Source of the DNA: Mycobacterium sp. | GTDB taxonomy: Bacteria > Actinomycetota > Actinomycetes > Mycobacteriales > Mycobacteriaceae | Direction of reading: 5' to 3' | NCBI GenBank assembly: GCA_025965815.1 | Contig: JAOPWF010000338.1 | Location: 1-9,872 of the forward strand | Length of the DNA: 9,872 nt | Made by a program: the position numbers and the translations under genes | The notes under the pieces: model-generated | What the model saw: only the letters and a program-made list of their open reading frames with translations | Told to the model about the DNA's origin: nothing | Databases searched by the model: none | Shown here: piece by piece, positions 5,700 to 9,872 of the stretch | Position numbering within the stretch: the first letter of the stretch is position 1 | Layout of the letters: the number at the start of each line of letters is the position of its first letter

Positions 5700-8423
5700 T
5701 CATTCGGGCAGGACACGGTCGAGCTGCGTGCGTGACTCGATGCCGAGCTTGGCGAACACTTTGCGCAGGTGGTACTGGACGGTGCGCGCGCTGATGAACA
5801 TGCGGGCAGCGATCTCCGGATTGGTCAGACCGTCGCGAGCCATCCGGGCGATCTGGGCCTCCTGTGCCGTGAGCCGCTCATCGCCGGTGGCGATCGTGCG
5901 CTTGCGGGCCGTTTCGCCGGTGGCCTGTAGCTCACGCCTGGCCCGCTCGGCGAAAGCGTCCATCCCCACCGCCTCCAGCATGTCGTGGGCGATGCGAAGC
6001 TGTGCCCGCGCGTCCACCCGGCGACGCTCCCGGCGTAACCACTCGCCATACATCAGGTGAGCGCGGGCGAGTTCTGTGCGGACGCGGGTATTGCCAAGAC
6101 TCTCGATCGACTCGCGGTAGAAGCGCTCGGCGGTGTCACCTTCACTCAGCAACGCGCGCGAACGAGCCTCGACGCCACGCGCCCAGTCGGTGCCGCTGGG
6201 TGTGGTCCTCTCCGCCAACCGGCGCAGCGCGTCGGCGGCGACGTCATGGTGTCCGCTGCGCACTGCCGCCTCGACGAGCTCGGCCGTCGCCCAGCTCGGT
6301 GTCACCATTTCCACCGAGCAGGCGGTGGCGCGCCGGGATGCCTGCATCGCCGTCTTGTAGCTACCGAGGCCGTTGTTCAGCACGGCGTTCGCCCATTCGG
6401 CGACGGCGATCCCGATGCCTTCGCCTCGGAGGTTCACCTCCCTGGTGGTCGCGTCGATCAGCGCGGCCGCCTCGGCTTGTCTGCCGCGCAACGTCGCCAA
6501 ACCTAGTTCGGCGTAGGGGGCGAGGTGGCTGCCGGTCGCTTCCATCGCGACCTGAAATTCCCCGACCAGGGAGGCTGCGCCGGTCAGATCACCCGCCAAC
6601 GACATCGTGACCGCACGCATATTGAGGGCCAGCGGCAGTTCGCTCAGCGCGCCGACGCCGCGGGCAAGCTGGACATGCCGCTCGGAAAGCAGATACCAGC
6701 GATCGTCATCCCAGAGGTGTGGCGCCACGACGCCGGCTACCCAGTGGCAGCGCAGCTGCTCGTCGACCGACATGCCGATGCCGAAGACGTCCAGTGCCCT
6801 CCGCAGTATCGGCAGTCCGGCCTCATATCCCCTGTCGAAGTGCGCTGCCAGACCTTCCAGGAGAAGGTCGGGAGTGCGCGTTGCGTGCCGGGGCGGCGGC
6901 GCGGCCTCGGCGGCGCGTGCCACCTCCAGCACACCACCGCCGAGGGCCAGGCGACCGGCCAACATCGCGGCCGAAAATGCCTGCAGGTAGGTCGCCCGGG
7001 AAAGGTCGGCGTCGATTGGCTCGAGACGGTCTGCAGCCTTCAGCAGCAGGGACGGGGCATCACTGCCCCGGTTTGTGACGAATGCGAGGTCGGCTGCAAT
7101 CAGGTCGATGCGAGCTTGCTGCAAGTCAGTGATCGCTCCGGTCTCCGCGATGTACAGCAATTGCCGCACCGTGTCGAAAGCGCCGGCCTGTAAGTTCGCA
7201 CCCGCGGCAGCCAGCGCCCGGTCGGTGCGGCGGGTGGGCTCGAACGTCAACATCGTGGCGCGCTCGAGGAATGCCGCCGCCGCAGCCACGCCGCCACGCG
7301 CTTGCGCCCTGTCCGCGCAGCGCTCCAATTCCGCGGCCACGTCCTCGTCCGGCCCCGCCGCAGCATGGGCCCGATGCCAGGCGCGTCGATCGGGATCTAG
7401 CTGCGGATCGGTGACCTCAGCCAGAGCCGCATGCACCGCTTGCCGCTCCTGCGGCAACGCCGACCCGTAGGCTGCCGAGCGCACGAGGGGATGACGAAAC
7501 CGCACCCGAGTGCCGAACTCGGCCAGGCCCGCCTCGACTGCGGGCGCCGCCGCTTCGAGGCCAATCCCGAGCCTCGCGGCAGCTCGCCACAGCAGTACCG
7601 GATCACCGACCGGCTCGGCCGCCGCGATCAGCAGCAGCCGCCGGGTCTGCTCCGGGAGGACGTGCACCCGCTGGCGGAAGTTCTCTTCGATGCCGCCGGA
7701 CAATCGCATCGCGCTGGGAAGTCCAAATCCGCCGGCCAGCTCCTGCGGAGTCAATCCCCGGGGCAATTCCAGCACTGCCAGCGGGTTGCCTTGAGTTTCG
7801 GCAAGGATCTGATCGCGCACCCGCGTATCGAGTGGTCCGGTCAGGACGGAATCCAGTAGCGCTCGCGCATCCGCTTCGGGCAGCCCCCCAACAGTGAGGG
7901 TCGACAGCCCTGCGATATCGCCGCTGGGGACACGGGCCGCGAAGACCATCCCGATTGATTCCGCCACCAATCGCCGAGCAACAAAGCCCAGCACTTGGGC
8001 AGACGCGCGATCGAGCCACTGCTCGTCGTCGACCACACAGATTAGTGGCTGGGGCTCCGCAGCGTCGGAAAGCAGGTTCAGGACGGCCAGCCCTACCAGG
8101 AACCTGTCCGGTATCGGTCCGGCGCCCATGCCGAACGCAATCCGCAGAGCATCACGCTGTGGGATGGGCAGTCGCTCGAGGCTGTCCAGAAGCGGGGCGC
8201 ACAACTGATGCAATGCGGCGAACACCAGCTCCATCTCTGAGTGGCAGCCAGCGGTACGCACCACCCGGCATCCCGACGCCTGCTCGGCCAGGTAATCGAG
8301 CAACGCGGTCTTGCCCACACCGGCTTCGCCAGACACCACCAATGCCCGGCTCTCACCAGCGCGGACTGCCGCGACGAGCCGGTTGAGCGTGTCGCGCTCG
8401 GCGTCCCGGTCAATCAGCTCCAT
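5700..8423 (-). CDS. LAL-family (large ATP-binding LuxR) transcriptional regulator
   Basis: The 907-aa product begins with the usual LIDRDAE lead-in, then a Walker A P-loop GEAGVGKT (32-39) and a Walker B LICVVDDEQWLD (about 127-138) of an AAA/STAND-type ATPase. A long helical, tetratricopeptide-like middle (about 330-830) follows, and a LuxR/GerE helix-turn-helix ends the protein (about 845-905, with LTAQEAQIARMARDGLTNPE and ISARTVQYHLRKVFAKLGI). Length is typical for the family (about 850-1000 aa). LAL proteins are ATP-dependent activators responding to ligand or protein partners. ATG 8423 is preferred: GGGG sits 7 bases before it, while GTG 8438 directly abuts its purine run. The gene lies downstream of the FMN reductase at 8544-9131, about 120 bp away on the same strand. 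Domain reading is secure; ligand and targets are unknown. Confidence 0.93.
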   Translation of the reverse strand: MELIDRDAERDTLNRLVAAVRAGESRALVVSGEAGVGKTALLDYLAEQASGCRVVRTAGCHSEMELVFAALHQLCAPLLDSLERLPIPQRDALRIAFGMGAGPIPDRFLVGLAVLNLLSDAAEPQPLICVVDDEQWLDRASAQVLGFVARRLVAESIGMVFAARVPSGDIAGLSTLTVGGLPEADARALLDSVLTGPLDTRVRDQILAETQGNPLAVLELPRGLTPQELAGGFGLPSAMRLSGGIEENFRQRVHVLPEQTRRLLLIAAAEPVGDPVLLWRAAARLGIGLEAAAPAVEAGLAEFGTRVRFRHPLVRSAAYGSALPQERQAVHAALAEVTDPQLDPDRRAWHRAHAAAGPDEDVAAELERCADRAQARGGVAAAAAFLERATMLTFEPTRRTDRALAAAGANLQAGAFDTVRQLLYIAETGAITDLQQARIDLIAADLAFVTNRGSDAPSLLLKAADRLEPIDADLSRATYLQAFSAAMLAGRLALGGGVLEVARAAEAAPPPRHATRTPDLLLEGLAAHFDRGYEAGLPILRRALDVFGIGMSVDEQLRCHWVAGVVAPHLWDDDRWYLLSERHVQLARGVGALSELPLALNMRAVTMSLAGDLTGAASLVGEFQVAMEATGSHLAPYAELGLATLRGRQAEAAALIDATTREVNLRGEGIGIAVAEWANAVLNNGLGSYKTAMQASRRATACSVEMVTPSWATAELVEAAVRSGHHDVAADALRRLAERTTPSGTDWARGVEARSRALLSEGDTAERFYRESIESLGNTRVRTELARAHLMYGEWLRRERRRVDARAQLRIAHDMLEAVGMDAFAERARRELQATGETARKRTIATGDERLTAQEAQIARMARDGLTNPEIAARMFISARTVQYHLRKVFAKLGIESRTQLDRVLPE

Positions 8424-8462
8424 CGCGCAACCCCGCACCCTGAAGTCCGTCGCTATCTGAAC

Positions 8463-8505
8463 CCGAAGTGGCGATAACCTTACCCTCGGAATGGCATCAC
8501 TTCGG
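8463..8505. promoter_or_regulatory. 8-bp inverted repeat upstream of the LAL regulator
   Basis: CCGAAGTG (8463-8470) pairs perfectly with CACTTCGG (8498-8505), with 27 bp between. It lies 40-82 bp upstream of the LAL start and just after the reductase stop at 8544, so it could be an operator or a weak terminator. No T-tract follows on the minus strand. It may be chance. Confidence 0.3.
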
Positions 8506-8543
8506 CGGCAGTGCGGCGCTACGTCCGCGGCTCTGCGACGTCG

Positions 8544-9131
8544 TTACCCAGTGGCGCCCAACCTTTCAGGCGGTACCACCGTGAGAACACGGGCCACGAA
8601 CACTTCGAACGCTTCGATGAAATCGCGCAAAAACGCCTCGGTCCCCTCGTCGGTGACCTGCCCCGCTTCGGTGATCAAGCCGGGAGTGAACTGGATGTAG
8701 GCCTCTGGCGCCTCCATCAATGGCGAATTGCAGAAGCTCAGCACATTCCGCAGACTCTGCTGCCCGACAGCGGTTCCGATCTTGCCCGGGGAGGCGCCGA
8801 TCACCGCTGACGGCTTGTGCGCGAATGAGTTCGTTCCATGTGGGCGGCTGGCCCAGTCGATGGCGTTCTTCAGGCAGCCGGGGATGCCCCGGTTGTACTC
8901 GGGGGTTACGAACAGCACCGCATCCACTGCGGCGATCGCATTCTTGAGCGCTCGGCCCGCCGGCGGGTAATCACTGTCGACGTCGCGGTTGTACAACGGA
9001 AGATCCCGTATCGGAATCTCCACGAACTTCAGATCCTTGGGCGCCAACCGGACGAGCGCCTCGGCCAGCGTGCGATTGATTGACTCTCTTGAAAGGCTGC
9101 CGATAATGTAGCCAACCCGATAGCCGCTCAT
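8544..9131 (-). CDS. NADPH-dependent FMN reductase (ChrR/azoreductase-like)
   Basis: The 195-aa product is a canonical member of the FMN_red flavodoxin-like family. It has the phosphate loop GSLSRESINR (11-20), DLPLYNRD (43-50), TPEYNRGIPGCLKNAIDW (76-93) and the glycine-rich IGASPGKIGT (111-120). The family reduces quinones, chromate, azo dyes or free flavin with NAD(P)H and acts in the cytosol as a soluble oligomer, often in oxidative-stress defence; substrate cannot be told from sequence. ATG 9131 is chosen because GGGGA lies about 5-6 bases before it, whereas GTG 9149 abuts its purines and adds a short tail. The LAL regulator follows on the same strand at about 120 bp, so the two may be partly co-transcribed. 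It shares the fold but little motif identity with the reductase at 3256, so the two are old paralogues rather than a recent duplication. Confidence 0.9.
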   Translation of the reverse strand: MSGYRVGYIIGSLSRESINRTLAEALVRLAPKDLKFVEIPIRDLPLYNRDVDSDYPPAGRALKNAIAAVDAVLFVTPEYNRGIPGCLKNAIDWASRPHGTNSFAHKPSAVIGASPGKIGTAVGQQSLRNVLSFCNSPLMEAPEAYIQFTPGLITEAGQVTDEGTEAFLRDFIEAFEVFVARVLTVVPPERLGATG

Positions 9132-9400
9132 AGGTTTCCCCGCTTTCACTCCGTTCTACATGGTCAACTCGAGGCTTCTGGAAGCGGCGCCTCCTGTCGA
9201 CGTGGAGGTACACAACGCCGGTGGCCTTTCGCGGTGCCGGTGGACAACGGCGCTGTCCTACGCCAGATTTGCGTTGCATCGGCGTCTTCACAACGTTCGC
9301 GGCGACACCAGATGAGCCACCCAGACTGTTTGGAAACACATAGACGGCTGACGACGCGACTGCGACGCTTGGACGGTATCGACAGAACCAAGGAGCCGAC
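9132..9400. promoter_or_regulatory. divergent intergenic region, reductase / Arr-like gene
   Basis: These 269 bp lie between two divergent starts and should hold promoters for both. GCCGGTGG occurs twice (near 9216 and 9235). A CCTCC/GGAGG pair (9190-9208) and CGTTG/CAACG half-sites near 9272-9295 are present. No open frame with family resemblance was found, and I see no confident -10/-35 pair. Confidence 0.35.
9391..9395 (+). promoter_or_regulatory. ribosome binding site AGGAG fixing the start at 9401
   Basis: AGGAG lies 5 bases before ATG 9401. No comparable site precedes the ATGs at 9447 or 9462 that open the longer downstream frame. This argues that the natural start is 9401 and that the downstream frame is reached through a frameshift. 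Confidence 0.6.
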
Positions 9401-9767
9401 ATGAAGCCCTCGACAGACCGACGCCTCACGGCCTACTACCGGGCCGATGTGCAGGGCCTTAATGGAGGAGACGCAGCTACCCCGGACGCTGGACCCACTC
9501 GATGGCAAGGAGTACACATACGCGACAACCCGCCTTGATGGCGCGCGCGCGATCGCCGCAAGACATCCTGATTTCTGCGTTTACCACGTAACACTCGACG
9601 AGCCCATCGAAGCAGACCCCGACGCTGCCGCGGACAACCTTGGTGAATTGTTCGTCAGGTCTCCGTGGGGCGCGGTCGCGGGTGTCGTCGATGAGAAAGA
9701 AGGACTCCCCACTAGCCGCACGACTCACACCGCATCACGGGTGCGCGGAATTTTTCAAGGTGGATGA
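9401..9767 (+). pseudogene. Arr-like (rifampin ADP-ribosyltransferase-fold) gene, frameshifted
   Basis: From ATG 9401, with a good ribosome site, the frame gives MKPSTDRRLTAYYRADVQGL then GGD, and drifts out of family resemblance near 9472. The next frame continues it: LPRTLDPLDGKEYTYATTRL, VYHVTLDEPIEADPD and SPWGAVAGVVDEKEGLP, ending at 9767. Joined, the about 121-aa protein parallels Arr enzymes, which inactivate rifamycins using NAD+: Arr's YFHGT...GDLLTP, VYFTAALDAA, VYIVEP...EDDPN and RVTGVVEDWEGHP align in order. The Arr catalytic histidine region (FHG) reads YRA here, so rifamycin activity is doubtful; the Tyr and Asp positions appear kept. Removing one base near GACGCAG (about 9468-9474) restores one frame. 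The C-terminal about 18 residues look unrelated and may be altered by an adjacent insertion. The family call is from memory. Confidence 0.5.
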
Positions 9768-9779
9768 GTCCAGTGGGTG

Positions 9780-9872
9780 TTAAGCGGCTGTCGTGTCGGT
9801 CTCCTGGGTGGTGTCCTGGGCTGGTCGGTTGATCCAGACCGTGTCGGGCAGATCGAGAATCTTCGGCGCGCG
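9780..9872 (-). CDS. C-terminal fragment of unknown protein, possibly a transposase
   Basis: The minus strand is open from the window edge to a TAA at 9780-9782, giving 30 residues: APKILDLPDTVWINRP, then a Thr/Asp/Glu-rich tail ending DTTAA. Codon bias fits a real gene end. The gene converges on the Arr-like gene with only 12 bp between stops. The short polar tail and the position beside decayed genes suggest an insertion-sequence transposase, but I cannot name a family and no terminal inverted repeat is identifiable here. The rest lies beyond the window. Confidence 0.45.
   Translation of the reverse strand, partial: RAPKILDLPDTVWINRPAQDTTQETDTTAA

Noticed and set aside
9196..9216. Third copy of the shared intergenic element upstream of the FMN reductase
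   Set aside because: Only about 14 of 21 positions agree and the flanks do not align, so it is too weak to annotate.
1..9872. CRISPR array, tRNA, rRNA, riboswitch or complete IS element
   Set aside because: No regularly spaced repeats, cloverleaf-like segments, rRNA-like sequence, recognisable riboswitch core or paired terminal repeats with a full transposase were seen.

Overview
The window is high-GC DNA with strong coding bias at third codon positions. Its gene content is typical of a nontuberculous Mycobacterium or a close actinobacterial relative: a mycobacterial-type LysA, a small DUF7144-like membrane protein, a LAL-type LuxR regulator, a GAF/PucR regulator and an Arr-like protein. Genus is inferred from protein style only. 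No rRNA, tRNA, CRISPR array or complete insertion sequence was seen.

Layout. (1) 1-690, minus: a broken gene for a PRC-barrel plus MgtE-N-like protein that runs off the left edge. An exact 38-bp inverted copy of its own 5' end interrupts it, and there is a second frameshift further on. (2) 844-1263, minus: a four-helix membrane protein. (3) 1429-2838, minus: a diaminopimelate decarboxylase homologue (LysA-like) with the expected catalytic motifs. (4) 3256-3780, plus: an NADPH-dependent FMN reductase-like flavoprotein, divergent from the lysA-like gene across about 420 bp. (5) 3781-4240: mostly non-coding, with a possible 39-aa single-helix membrane protein (minus) and a perfect GCGTTGT-N8-ACAACGC palindrome. 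(6) 4241-5572, minus: a GAF/PucR-type regulator. (7) 5700-8423, minus: a 907-aa AAA/LuxR (LAL) regulator. (8) 8544-9131, minus: a second, canonical NADPH-dependent FMN reductase. (9) 9401-9767, plus: a small Arr-like ADP-ribosyltransferase-fold gene that appears frameshifted. (10) 9780-9872, minus: the C-terminal end of an unidentified protein, possibly a transposase, cut by the window edge.

How the genes may work together. This looks like an accessory stress or redox neighbourhood: two flavin reductases, two large signal-responsive regulators, a membrane protein, an apparently extra lysA paralogue and decaying genes at both ends. The regulators could control the adjacent reductases, but no operator directly links them. 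A diverged intergenic element of about 70 bp occurs upstream of both the membrane-protein gene and the lysA-like gene in the same relative orientation, which hints at shared control. The clearest structural oddity is the 38-bp inverted insertion in the leftmost gene.
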